From assembly GCF_049257235.1 (NCBI RefSeq), contig NZ_JBMMUF010000003.1:346019-410018 (forward strand): DNA of 64,000 nt, read 5' to 3'. The DNA comes from Pseudoalteromonas sp049257235 (lineage in GTDB: Bacteria > Pseudomonadota > Gammaproteobacteria > Enterobacterales > Alteromonadaceae). A model generated the notes under the pieces. It was not told where the DNA came from, did not search any database, and was given only the letters and a program-made list of their open reading frames with translations. Positions 43,698 to 52,841 of this stretch are shown one piece after another (positions within the stretch are counted from its first letter, which is position 1; every line of letters starts with the position of its first letter). Position numbers and translations under genes: made by a program.

Positions 43698-46412
43698 TTA
43701 GAAATCTTCCCATTCATCGCCGTCATCAACAAAGTTATTACCTGATGGTGGCTTTGCTCCTGAAGGAGAAGGACTATTGCTTAAGCGTTTCACTGGCTGT
43801 GCCGCGGGGCGATGATCAGGCAACCCTGACGACATATTCACAGAGAAGAAGCTCAGCATTTGACGCATGCTATTTGCTTGCTCAGCCATAGATTCACTGG
43901 CCGCAGATGCTTGCTCAACAAGCGCCGCGTTTTGCTGCGTCATTTCATCCATCTGTGCCACCGCTTTATTCACCTGCTCAATGCCTGAGCTTTGCTCTGC
44001 TGATGCCTCGGAAATGTCGGCAATCATTTGTGATACCTTCTGCACCGACTCAACGATGTCTTGTAAGGTTGCACCTGACTCATTCACCAAGGTTGAGCCG
44101 TCTTCCACCTTACTCACACTGTCGCGGATCAGCTCTTTAATCTCTTTGGCGGCGCCTGCTGAGCGCTGCGCAAGATTACGAACCTCACCGGCAACAACCG
44201 CAAAGCCGCGACCTTGTTCGCCCGCACGTGCAGCCTCTACCGCAGCATTGAGTGCTAACAAGTTAGTCTGGAAGGCGATTTCGTCAATAACACCAATGAT
44301 GTCTGCAATTTTCTTGCTCGATTCATTAATCTCAGCCATACCTGTGACCGCGCGATTCACCACATCACCACCATGTTTGGCTTTGTCACACGTTTGTGAT
44401 GCAAGCTCACTGGCCACTTTGGCATTATCGGCGTTTTGACGCACCGTACTGGTCATCTCTTCCATACTTGATGCCGTTTCTTCGAGCGATGATGCTTGCT
44501 CTTCAGTACGCTGACTCAAGTCGGTATTACCTTGGGAGATTTCTTCTGCACCTGTTGCTACCAAGTTGGCTGAACCGCTCACCTTGTCAATCACTTCGGT
44601 AAGCTTGTCTGCGGTGCTGTTAGCATCGCGTTTGAGTTTATCAAAGGCGCCTTGGAAGTTACGTTCAATACGTTTGGTCAAGTCACCGTGAGCTAACGCA
44701 TCAAGCATGGTCGCTGTTTCTGCTACGGCGTCATCAACCACACTGACTAATTCATTAAGGCCTTCGGTGAGGCGTAAGAAGAAGCCCTCTTTCCCAGTGA
44801 CTTCAACACGGGCATCGAGTTCGCCACCACGTGCGGCATTAACCAAGGTATTGATTTCACCTTCAATTGCCACCTCAGCGGTTCTATCTGACCACTCTAC
44901 AACCGTGCCAGCACGCTCACCTTCTTCGGTCATGATTGGGTTAGCAATCAAAGCAAAGGTACGGCCACCGACAACAATTTGCGTGCGATAGGTCGATGTT
45001 AGTTTTGCTAACATGCCGCGCTGATGCGCTGGGTTTTTGTGGAAGATATCAATATTTTGCCCAAGTAAATTATTGCTATCGAAGTGAGGTAAGTCTTTAC
45101 GCAAGTCTTGCTCTGCGGTGCGCAACATATTCATTACCGCTTTGTTAAGGTAAATGATGTTGTGCTCAGCGTCGGCCATCATAGTATTGGTTGCGACGTT
45201 ATCGAGTGCATGGCGTATGCGCAGGTTCTCTTTGGCAATCTGTTTCTCTTTCTCAGAGCGAGCAAGTTCTTCAGTAATATCTTGCCACTCTACAATCGTA
45301 CCGAGACGTTCGCCATCGATGTCAAACCAGGGTGTTGCAATCAAGCTGAACGTTAACCCTGCTAGCTTCAAATGCGTTTTATATGGTTCGCGAAGGTTAG
45401 CCAACATACCTCGCTGATGCGCTGGGTTGGCGTGGAAGTCATCAACACATGTGCCAATTAACGTGCTCACTTTAAAATTAGGTAGCTTCGTTTGAATCTG
45501 CGACTCGCGATTACGCAACATTTCAACCACTTGGTCATTGACATAAACGATGTTCAAATCGTTGTCGGCCATCATCACGCTCGCTTGGCAAACCTTAAGT
45601 GCGCTGACTAATTTCGCTGATTCACGCGCTTTGCGTTGTTCGTTAATTTGCTCCGTAATGTCGGTCGCGTACTTAATCACTTTAAACGGCTTGCCATTCA
45701 TATCTACAATGGGGTTGTAAGACGCCTGAATCCAAATTTCCTTACCGCCTTTACCCACGCGCTGATATTGGCCACTGTCGTATTCACCTCGTCCTAGACG
45801 CTGCCAGAATTCGCGATATTCATTGCTGTTGGCATATTCAGGAGTCACAAATATACGGTGATGCTGACCTTTGATTTCATTAAGCTGGTAGCCCATGGCA
45901 CCTAAGAAGTTATCGTTCGCAGTGAGGATGTTACCATCAAGGTCAAATTCTATAACCGCTTGCGAGCGGCCAATGGCATTAGCTTGGCCTTCAAGGTCGG
46001 CAGATCTCAGCTTGCTCTGCGTTATGTCAGTGGCAAACTTCACAACTTTGACAACGCGCCCTTGGTCATCAAGCACAGGGTTGTAAGATGCTTGAATCCA
46101 CACTTCTTGGCCGCTTTTGGTAATGCGCATGAATTCATCCGATGCGAATTCACCTCGCCCTAAACGTTGCCAAAACTGTGCATATTCCGGGCTTGATGCT
46201 TCATTAGCGGCAACAAACATACGGTGGTGCTGGCCGCGAATTTCATCGAGGCGATAACCCATCACATTAAGGAAATTATCATTGGCGGTAATAATCGTAC
46301 CCGAAGGTTCGAACTCAATCACCGCTTGGGAGCGCTTCAATGCATCTAACACCCTTGCATCATCGCTTGTATCTTTCGATTCCTTACTAAACCAGACCAT
46401 ATTCAGTCCCAC
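43698..46412 (-). CDS. Soluble methyl-accepting chemotaxis protein with four PAS domains
   Basis: 904-residue receptor without any membrane segment, so probably a cytoplasmic sensor. Four PAS domains lie at about 20-140, 150-262, 270-385 and 395-515. The first two are close copies of each other (both with TANDNFL, GQHHR, FWQRLGRGE, EVWIQASYNP-like text), and the last two of each other (both with NPAHQRGMLA and GTVVEW-like ends), giving an A-A-B-B pattern. A HAMP-like/linker region follows, then the signalling domain with hairpin tip IDEIAFQTNLLALNAAVEAARAG-type sequence (about 710-735). The C-terminus is EWEDF, fitting the xWxxF docking pentapeptide. Ligand or cofactor unknown. Confidence 0.92.
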   Translation of the reverse strand: MGLNMVWFSKESKDTSDDARVLDALKRSQAVIEFEPSGTIITANDNFLNVMGYRLDEIRGQHHRMFVAANEASSPEYAQFWQRLGRGEFASDEFMRITKSGQEVWIQASYNPVLDDQGRVVKVVKFATDITQSKLRSADLEGQANAIGRSQAVIEFDLDGNILTANDNFLGAMGYQLNEIKGQHHRIFVTPEYANSNEYREFWQRLGRGEYDSGQYQRVGKGGKEIWIQASYNPIVDMNGKPFKVIKYATDITEQINEQRKARESAKLVSALKVCQASVMMADNDLNIVYVNDQVVEMLRNRESQIQTKLPNFKVSTLIGTCVDDFHANPAHQRGMLANLREPYKTHLKLAGLTFSLIATPWFDIDGERLGTIVEWQDITEELARSEKEKQIAKENLRIRHALDNVATNTMMADAEHNIIYLNKAVMNMLRTAEQDLRKDLPHFDSNNLLGQNIDIFHKNPAHQRGMLAKLTSTYRTQIVVGGRTFALIANPIMTEEGERAGTVVEWSDRTAEVAIEGEINTLVNAARGGELDARVEVTGKEGFFLRLTEGLNELVSVVDDAVAETATMLDALAHGDLTKRIERNFQGAFDKLKRDANSTADKLTEVIDKVSGSANLVATGAEEISQGNTDLSQRTEEQASSLEETASSMEEMTSTVRQNADNAKVASELASQTCDKAKHGGDVVNRAVTGMAEINESSKKIADIIGVIDEIAFQTNLLALNAAVEAARAGEQGRGFAVVAGEVRNLAQRSAGAAKEIKELIRDSVSKVEDGSTLVNESGATLQDIVESVQKVSQMIADISEASAEQSSGIEQVNKAVAQMDEMTQQNAALVEQASAASESMAEQANSMRQMLSFFSVNMSSGLPDHRPAAQPVKRLSNSPSPSGAKPPSGNNFVDDGDEWEDF

Positions 46413-46433
46413 CCTATTCGTGCTTATGCTTTA

Positions 46434-46916
46434 TCAACAGTCTAAAATCTTCGGTAAATCGAGCAGAATAACCATCTTCTCTCCTACGTTTACCAACCTA
46501 TCTATGAATTCATTATCCTTGGAGTCCTGGAATTCAGGTGCCGAGCGTGCCTCATCATTATTTATGGTGTACACATCGGACACGGCATCGACTACTAAAC
46601 CGATGACCTTTTCTTTATCACCAACGTGCTCTTTGACGATGATCACAACCGTTAGCGGACCATACTCCACCGCTTCAATCGCGAACCGTAAACGCAAGTC
46701 GATAATCGGCACTATGGTGCCGCGAAGATTAATCACACCCTTGATATAATCAGGTGCGTTGGGAATTTCTGTAATTTCTTCCCACCCTCTAATTTCTTGT
46801 ACTTTAAGAATATCGACGCCGTACTCTTCATCTGCCATCATGAAAGTAAGGTATTGCTGAACCTCACCCTGATGGTTTTGCAGTACAACATATTCATCGA
46901 TTCCTTCCGCCATCAT
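46434..46916 (-). CDS. cheW: Chemotaxis coupling protein CheW
   Basis: Bridges receptors to CheA. 160 residues of a single CheW domain: YLTFMMADEEYGVDILKVQEIRG, YIKGVINLRGTIVPIIDLR, VIIVKEHVGDKEKVIGLVVD. Its ATG overlaps the cheA stop (ATGA). Confidence 0.96.
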   Translation of the reverse strand: MMAEGIDEYVVLQNHQGEVQQYLTFMMADEEYGVDILKVQEIRGWEEITEIPNAPDYIKGVINLRGTIVPIIDLRLRFAIEAVEYGPLTVVIIVKEHVGDKEKVIGLVVDAVSDVYTINNDEARSAPEFQDSKDNEFIDRLVNVGEKMVILLDLPKILDC

Positions 46917-48997
46917 GCCTGCTCCTCTTGTAGCAGCGCTGCATCAATCACGCTCTCTGCAGAGCCTGGCTTTTTCAAACCTACCAGTTTGATTAATCCT
47001 GCAATGTCTATAATCAGCGAGACGCGACCGTCACCTAAAATAGTGGCCCCAGAGATACCATCAACACGCTGATAGTTTGCCTCTAAGCTCTTGATAACCA
47101 CTTGCTGCTGAGCCAACAGGTCATCTACCAGCAAACCCACTTTTTGATTGTCATTTTCGACAACCACGAGCAGCGCTTTGCTGAGCTCGGTAATGGCATC
47201 TGGGTGGCTGAAAATTTTATATAGCCGCAAAATAGGAATGTATTCATCACGCAAGCGCAGCACTTCCAAACCGCTGCCCACGGTACTCACTTTGGAGGTG
47301 TCGATTTGCAATGATTCGACAATAGAAATCAGTGGCACAATGTAGGTGTGTTTATCAACTCTTACTAACTGACCATCCAAAATTGCTAATGTCAGCGGCA
47401 AACGAATGGTAAAGGTAGAGCCTACGCCCGCACTGGAAGCAACTTCAATTGAGCCATTCAAATCAGCAATGTTCTGGCGCACCACATCCATGCCGACACC
47501 GCGGCCAGAGATATCACTGACTTCATCGGCAGTAGAAAAGCCAGGTTCAAAAATAAGCTCATGAATTTTCTCTTCACTGAGTTCATCTTCTGGGTTCACT
47601 AAACCCGCGGCGATGGCTTTAGATTTAATTTTTTCAGTATTGAGGCCCTTACCATCATCCATAATCTCGATAACAATATTGCCGCCTTGGTGAAATGCAT
47701 TGAGTGTGACCACACCAATAGGCTCTTTGCCGGCGGCTTCTCGCTCTGCGGGTGTTTCCAAACCGTGATCAAGTGAGTTTCGCACTAAGTGCACCATGGG
47801 ATCGGAGATTTTCTCCATGACGGTTTTATCAAGTTCCGTATGTTCACCGAGAATTTTGAGCTCTACTTCTTTGTTCAGTTTTTGCGAAATGTCACGCACT
47901 AGACGTGGGAAACGACTAAATACGAAGCTAATTGGCAACATGCGAATACGCATGACATTTTCTTGTAAATCTCGGGTGTTGTGCGCAAGTTGCGCTAAAC
48001 CTTCTTGCAATGCAGCAAGGGTGTTGTCTGTCACTTCTTGCTCACCCAACTGGCTTAACATTGATTGGGTGATCACCAATTCACCGACCATGTTAATTAA
48101 GGAGTCTATTTTATCGATTCCCACTCGGATGGACGTTGATTCACTGCTCGATGCTTTCTTCGCTGGCTTGTTCACAGCTTTAGCGGCAACAGGTGCAGCA
48201 GCGGCCGCAGCTGCAGAAACGGCTTCATTGGCACTAGCAATGTTTTCTTGTGCTTGTTGTTGGTCGGCTTTGGAAAATACGCCGCCACACAAAGTAATTT
48301 CTATGTCAGCGTCATCTTCCACCCATTCAAACACTTCGTGGATCTGTTCTTTTTTCGCGTCGGTTTGTAAGAACATCTGCCACGACATAAAGCATTCATC
48401 GCTTTGAATGTCATCGATAGATGGAACACTATTGAGGTCAACATGCACTTCTAAGTGTCCCAAATCAGCAAGATCGCTGATCATGTATAGGGGTTCATTA
48501 CCCGTTTTGAATAGATGATGATGCGGTTTGAAGTTAATTTGAAAAGTTTGTGTTTCTTTACCCTGATCGGTTGAATCAGTGGTGTTTTGCGGCTCTGGGG
48601 TGCTGGATTCAAGCCCCAGAATAACTTCAAATTTTTGCTTTAATTCATACGCTACCGTTAAATCTGGTTCTTGCTCGCTTTGTAGTGCTCTTAGCATTTC
48701 TCGCAAACAATCCACAGACTGTAATAACAGATTGACGTGATCTGCCGCTAACTCTCTTTGTCCCTGACGAATTTGGTCGAGAAGCGTTTCTAATACGTGG
48801 GTAAAATCAGATACGGAAGTAAAACCAAATGTACCACTGCCGCCTTTAATAGAGTGTGCAGCGCGAAAAATGGTATTGAGTGTTTCACTGTCGGTATCAC
48901 CTGGAGTCAAGTTAAGAAGCTCTGTCTCCATAGCATCCAAACCCTCAAAGCTTTCCTCGAAGAACACTTCAAAAAACTGACTGAGATCGATGCTCAT
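46913..48997 (-). CDS. cheA: Chemotaxis histidine kinase CheA
   Basis: Central kinase of the pathway. 694 residues: P1 Hpt domain with His48 (FRAAHSIKGGSGTFGF), a spacer with a P2-like region (~150-260) and an Ala-rich linker, dimerisation domain P3, kinase domain P4 (VRNSLDHGLETPAER N box; MDDGKGLN; DISGRGVGMDVV), and CheW-like P5 at the C-terminus. 12 bases separate it from cheY. Confidence 0.96.
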   Translation of the reverse strand: MSIDLSQFFEVFFEESFEGLDAMETELLNLTPGDTDSETLNTIFRAAHSIKGGSGTFGFTSVSDFTHVLETLLDQIRQGQRELAADHVNLLLQSVDCLREMLRALQSEQEPDLTVAYELKQKFEVILGLESSTPEPQNTTDSTDQGKETQTFQINFKPHHHLFKTGNEPLYMISDLADLGHLEVHVDLNSVPSIDDIQSDECFMSWQMFLQTDAKKEQIHEVFEWVEDDADIEITLCGGVFSKADQQQAQENIASANEAVSAAAAAAAPVAAKAVNKPAKKASSSESTSIRVGIDKIDSLINMVGELVITQSMLSQLGEQEVTDNTLAALQEGLAQLAHNTRDLQENVMRIRMLPISFVFSRFPRLVRDISQKLNKEVELKILGEHTELDKTVMEKISDPMVHLVRNSLDHGLETPAEREAAGKEPIGVVTLNAFHQGGNIVIEIMDDGKGLNTEKIKSKAIAAGLVNPEDELSEEKIHELIFEPGFSTADEVSDISGRGVGMDVVRQNIADLNGSIEVASSAGVGSTFTIRLPLTLAILDGQLVRVDKHTYIVPLISIVESLQIDTSKVSTVGSGLEVLRLRDEYIPILRLYKIFSHPDAITELSKALLVVVENDNQKVGLLVDDLLAQQQVVIKSLEANYQRVDGISGATILGDGRVSLIIDIAGLIKLVGLKKPGSAESVIDAALLQEEQA

Positions 48998-49009
48998 AAG
49001 CTCACACTC

Positions 49010-49378
49010 TTAACGAATAACTTTTTTAAGGACGGCAAGTAGCTGCTCAGGGTTGAATGGTTTCACTATCCATCCCGTTGCTCCCGCGGCTTTACCTTCT
49101 GTTTTCTTATCCAGGCCTGACTCGGTGGTCAGCATCAAAAGGGGAGTAAACTTATACTCGGCTAAACCACGCAGCTCGCGTATTAACGTTATGCCATCCA
49201 TTATCGGCATATTAACGTCGGATATCACCGCATCGAACGTGTTCTGTTTAGCTATAGCTAGAGCTTCGCTTCCGTCCTTAGCTTCGGTTACATCAAATCC
49301 CGCCTTTTTCAGTGTAAAACTGACCATTTGGCGCATAGATGCAGAGTCATCCACAGCTAAAATCTTTTTCATAGACAC
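49010..49378 (-). CDS. cheY: Chemotaxis response regulator CheY
   Basis: Single receiver domain of 122 residues with the acidic pair Asp10-Asp11, phospho-site Asp54 (VISDVNMPIMDG) and the Lys in WIVKPFNPEQ. There is no output domain. Lies between the STAS gene and cheA. No cheZ or cheC phosphatase is found in the cluster. Confidence 0.95.
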   Translation of the reverse strand: MSMKKILAVDDSASMRQMVSFTLKKAGFDVTEAKDGSEALAIAKQNTFDAVISDVNMPIMDGITLIRELRGLAEYKFTPLLMLTTESGLDKKTEGKAAGATGWIVKPFNPEQLLAVLKKVIR

Positions 49379-49391
49379 CCTCTAACAATTA

Positions 49392-49661
49392 TCAATTTCC
49401 GTTTAACCCTAGATATTCTGCTACGCCCAACGTTTTACACGCCTGTGTCAAGGCGTCACTAGAACCTTCCCAAACGATGGAGTAGTCCACTAATTGCAGG
49501 CTCTTTTGCAGTGCACACAGCAGTTGGATACACGCACTATCGGCCTTGATGACGTCGCTCATATCGAGACATACGTTGTCATCATTGTGTACCTGTGACT
49601 GGAGTTCAGTGTGCAAAGCATCGACCTGAGAAATAGTCATTTCACTGGGCAGCTTTAACAT
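49392..49661 (-). CDS. STAS-domain protein at the head of the che operon
   Basis: 89 residues with the STAS fold pattern (LPSEMTISQVDALHTELQSQ; VCLDMSDVIKADSACIQLLCAL), including the Asp-Ser where anti-anti-sigma factors are phosphorylated. STAS genes of this kind head che clusters in many gammaproteobacteria. Partner kinase not seen. First gene of the operon; the promoter should lie in the 150-base gap upstream. Confidence 0.88.
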   Translation of the reverse strand: MLKLPSEMTISQVDALHTELQSQVHNDDNVCLDMSDVIKADSACIQLLCALQKSLQLVDYSIVWEGSSDALTQACKTLGVAEYLGLNGN

Positions 49662-49750
49662 AAATTATGCTTTGTAATTGCGTTCTTCTAATAAAAAGCT
49701 TAGACCTAGTTAATTAGAATGCCAGTGAATAATCTAAATTTTCTTCAACT

Positions 49751-49777
49751 AAAGAGGGGCTTAGCTGATCTAAGCCC
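49751..49777 (-). terminator. Probable terminator after the SCO gene
   Basis: GGGCTTAG / CTAAGCCC perfect 8-bp stem with a 5-base loop, 35 bases past the stop. On the minus strand the following CTCTTT is only a weak T-run. Confidence 0.55.
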
Positions 49778-49811
49778 GTATTGGAAAGGTGTAACTCACG
49801 TGGTTATTGAG

Positions 49812-50417
49812 TTAGCTGGGGTAGTAGTCAATGATTGCGTTTAGATCTTTAATCAACGAGTTTGTATTTATTGTAGGTACGGAACCTATTGTATATTCTG
49901 GTTTAAATATTGCCCGGATCCTTCCTAAGGGGTCAACCAAAACGACTGAGGCACTGTGATCAACGAGATAATCACCCGTTTGCTCCTCAGTAATTGCATA
50001 AATTAGCCCTAAACTTTGTACAAAAGGATAAAGTTGTTTGTGCGGCGCAGACACTGCTTTGTACTTAGGATTGAAATAATTGATGTACTGTAGACGCTGT
50101 TGCGCAGTGTCTCTGTTTGGATCCACCGAGACAAACCACACATTCACATCGTTACCTTGCATCGCCTTTTCGACCTGACGAAGCTTGGCAAGGGTCATAG
50201 GGCAGACATCAGGGCAACTGGTGTAACCCAAAAACACCAAGTCCCATTGCCCGTTGAGATCGTTTACCCCGACCTCTTGTTGGTGTTGGTCATACAACAA
50301 AAATGGCTTTATTTCTTTTGCAGGCTCATACACTAAGGCATCAACCTGCAATTCCTCTTTAGAGCAGCCAACTAGCAATACGGCACACAGTGCCGTCCAT
50401 GCCCATTTACGCAACAT
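49812..50417 (-). CDS. SCO1/SenC family copper-delivery lipoprotein
   Basis: Helps assemble the CuA centre of cytochrome c oxidase. Membrane-anchored thioredoxin fold with copper ligands in TSCPDVCPMTLAKLR and the His in LVDHSASVVLVDP. The frame opens at 50450, but the Met at 50417 starts a lipoprotein signal (MLRKWAWTALCAVLLVGC) with the lipobox Cys at residue 18 and overlaps the cyoE stop by 11 bases. 201 residues, normal for the family. Confidence 0.92.
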   Translation of the reverse strand: MLRKWAWTALCAVLLVGCSKEELQVDALVYEPAKEIKPFLLYDQHQQEVGVNDLNGQWDLVFLGYTSCPDVCPMTLAKLRQVEKAMQGNDVNVWFVSVDPNRDTAQQRLQYINYFNPKYKAVSAPHKQLYPFVQSLGLIYAITEEQTGDYLVDHSASVVLVDPLGRIRAIFKPEYTIGSVPTINTNSLIKDLNAIIDYYPS

Positions 50418-51315
50418 AAAAGACCCATTTATCAATGAATAATGCCACAAAGAGTAACATTAAATGCAGGATAGAAAACTTAAAAACGGTCATCGCGCTG
50501 CGGTGTTCAGGGTCAAATTTTAGGGCCCATGCATAGGCAATAAAAACCCCGTTTAATAGGGTGCTTGCGCATAGATAAAACAGTCCCGACATGCCAATTA
50601 AATATGGTAATACACACACCAAGGCGAGGATAACGGTATAACCGAGTACGCATGTTTTGCAAAAATCGATACCATGGGTAACGGGTAACATAGGCACATT
50701 AGCGCGACGATAATCAGCTTCTCGCGCAATCGCCAACGCCCAAAAGTGCGGTGGCGTCCACGTGAAAATAATCATCACTAATAACCAAGGTTCCGCAGCA
50801 AGTTGGCCTGTTTCGCTGACCCAGCCAAGCAATGGAGGCATGGCGCCAGCAAGCCCGCCAATGACAATGTTCTGCGGTGTAGCGCGTTTCAAAAACATGG
50901 TGTAAATCACGGCATAGCCCACCAAGGCAAACAACGTAAGCACAGCCGCTAACCAGTTAGATGATGCAACCAAGGCAACAAAACCCACCGCCCCTATCAC
51001 AGCGGCGAATGCAAACCCTTTTCCTTCACTCACCTTACCTAGAGCCACAGGACGATGGCGAGTTCGTGCCATTTTAATATCGATTTCTCTGTCGACGATG
51101 TGATTTATTACCGCTGCTGCTGCAGAAAGCAGGCCGATGGCAAACAAACTGATTGCTTGTAACACCCAAGAACGCCCCATGTCGGGTGCAAGTGCGACTC
51201 CCACCCATGCTGTTAGTACCAGCATCAATACCACTTTGCCTTTACACATAGCGAGGTAGTCGCGCCAGTTGGTTGTGTGCGGCGATGCCGCCGTCATAGA
51301 TATTGCTTTACTCAT
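50407..51315 (-). CDS. cyoE: Protoheme IX farnesyltransferase (heme O synthase)
   Basis: Adds the farnesyl group to heme B, giving heme O for the oxidase (also called CtaB). 302 residues, UbiA-type membrane prenyltransferase with the Asp-rich motif NHIVDREIDIKMARTRHRP and multiple membrane helices. Located directly after ctaA, which turns heme O into heme A. Confidence 0.95.
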   Translation of the reverse strand: MSKAISMTAASPHTTNWRDYLAMCKGKVVLMLVLTAWVGVALAPDMGRSWVLQAISLFAIGLLSAAAAVINHIVDREIDIKMARTRHRPVALGKVSEGKGFAFAAVIGAVGFVALVASSNWLAAVLTLFALVGYAVIYTMFLKRATPQNIVIGGLAGAMPPLLGWVSETGQLAAEPWLLVMIIFTWTPPHFWALAIAREADYRRANVPMLPVTHGIDFCKTCVLGYTVILALVCVLPYLIGMSGLFYLCASTLLNGVFIAYAWALKFDPEHRSAMTVFKFSILHLMLLFVALFIDKWVFYVA

Positions 51316-51334
51316 AATGAATCTCCTTTTCCAA

Positions 51335-52324
51335 CTAGCACTTGGCTTTTTGTAAATAACACAATCGCACTAAGGTCAGCAGTAACACCAATGCCATAAG
51401 GTTGTGGGCCAGTGCGACGAACAGTGGAATTTGCATATAAACCAACACCACACCTAAACACAGCTGTGCACACAAAGCAGCAATGACTGCCAACACTGCA
51501 CTTTTAATGGTGCGAGAGTAAGCACCTTTAAACACCTGCCACATTGCCGTGCACACCACAAGTAACGTCATGAGTGCGCCAAAGCGATGCAACAAATGAA
51601 TCGACATACGAGAATCGTAAGACAGCACACCATATTCATAATTTGCATGCTCCATTGGTAAATGGAACACTTTAGACAATGAGAATGCTTCGCTCCCCTC
51701 ACACATAGGGAAACCCACACAATGCGCGGCGGCGTAATTAGCGGCCAACCACCCACCGAGACCTATTTGCACCACAACCATCACCAAGGCGGTCATGGTC
51801 CAACCGCTGAGCGCTTTAGCTCCAGCATCGCCACCGAATACCGGTTGGGTATAGGCGCGCAAATAAAGTAGCCACAACAAGCTAGCAATTGAAAAGCCTC
51901 CTAACAGATGCCCCATCACCACCAGTGGCTGCAAGTTCATAGTCACAGTCCACATCCCCAGCATGGCTTGAAAGACCACCAGCAAGAGCAGCACAATAGG
52001 TAGTCGCAGTGGCACTTGCGGCAGTCTTGCATTGCGCAGCGCATAAATGGCGATAAACAGAATCAGTACGCCCAACGTGCCCGCAAAATAGCGATGCACC
52101 ATCTCTTTCATTGCTTTGCCTTGGTGCACTTCCAAACCTGGGAAGCTCTGCTCTGCCTTGGCAATTTCATGGGCTTGATCAGGTACGGTCAAAAAGCCAT
52201 AACATCCCGGCCAATCTGGACAACCTAACCCTGCATCGCTTAAACGGGTATATGCCCCCAAAGCGACCACCATCACGGCTAATAAAGCCGTTACCATCAC
52301 CAGACGTTTATAATTTTTAGTCAT
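51335..52324 (-). CDS. ctaA: Heme A synthase (Cox15/CtaA)
   Basis: Oxidises heme O to heme A. 329 residues, eight membrane helices, starting YKRLVMVTALLAVMVVALGAYTRLSDAGLGCPDWPGC. Heme-ligand His are in FPGLEVHQGKAMKEMVHRYFAG and in SIHLLHRFGAL. Ten bases after the thioredoxin-like gene; cyoE follows after 19 bases. Confidence 0.95.
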   Translation of the reverse strand: MTKNYKRLVMVTALLAVMVVALGAYTRLSDAGLGCPDWPGCYGFLTVPDQAHEIAKAEQSFPGLEVHQGKAMKEMVHRYFAGTLGVLILFIAIYALRNARLPQVPLRLPIVLLLLVVFQAMLGMWTVTMNLQPLVVMGHLLGGFSIASLLWLLYLRAYTQPVFGGDAGAKALSGWTMTALVMVVVQIGLGGWLAANYAAAHCVGFPMCEGSEAFSLSKVFHLPMEHANYEYGVLSYDSRMSIHLLHRFGALMTLLVVCTAMWQVFKGAYSRTIKSAVLAVIAALCAQLCLGVVLVYMQIPLFVALAHNLMALVLLLTLVRLCYLQKAKC

Positions 52325-52334
52325 ACTGGCCTCT

Positions 52335-52841
52335 TTAGCTACTGCGCGAATAATTTAATAGTTTTTTAAGGTCTTTTAATAACCCTTTGTGCACCATACG
52401 GTTTTCTTCTTCTACCGGTGCATAGTCATACTCCAAAACCACCAAACCATGGTGATCTATAAGGTATAAATTCCCTGCTTTTAACTGCTGTGGTGCACTC
52501 GATATGTGCAAGGTTGGGTGCTCAGATTGCACCGCTTCAGGTTCTTCTCCCAATACAGCTAAACGCACCTTGCCTTGGTTTTTCCCCAAGGCAACGTACA
52601 ACGACTGTACATCTTGCCACTGGGCCTCGCATGCATCACATTGTGGCGCATTCACCATCGCAATGGTCCATGGTGATAAGGGGTAATCTTGCCACGTTGG
52701 CACTTCTACTTGTTCACCCAAAAAGCGGCCATTGTTGCTCTGGGTATCGGGCAGCCAGCCACTTTTTAACACCAGTACAGCAGCCACCAGAGGAATTAAA
52801 AAGCAGCCAATGAAAAGATAGAGAGGTTTATTATTCTTCAT
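52335..52841 (-). CDS. Membrane-anchored thioredoxin-like protein of the oxidase cluster
   Basis: 168 residues: one N-terminal membrane helix (PLYLFIGCFLIPLVAAVLVL) and a periplasmic domain with C-D-A-C in MVNAPQCDACEAQW. This is placed like a thioredoxin active site or a SCO-like copper site, and LYLIDHHGLVVLEYD mimics the strand after it. The frame opens at 52868, but the Met at 52841 has GAGGAG upstream and overlaps the SURF1 stop by 11 bases. Homologues accompany oxidase assembly genes in related bacteria as I recall. A role in CuA reduction or copper delivery is inference. Confidence 0.78.
   Translation of the reverse strand: MKNNKPLYLFIGCFLIPLVAAVLVLKSGWLPDTQSNNGRFLGEQVEVPTWQDYPLSPWTIAMVNAPQCDACEAQWQDVQSLYVALGKNQGKVRLAVLGEEPEAVQSEHPTLHISSAPQQLKAGNLYLIDHHGLVVLEYDYAPVEEENRMVHKGLLKDLKKLLNYSRSS

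Noticed and set aside
43867..44439. 190-codon plus-strand frame
   Set aside because: Antisense to the Ala/Ser-rich signalling domain of the receptor gene; a composition artefact.
47796..48407. 203-codon plus-strand frame
   Set aside because: Antisense to cheA; Ser/Cys-rich shadow with no recognisable motif.
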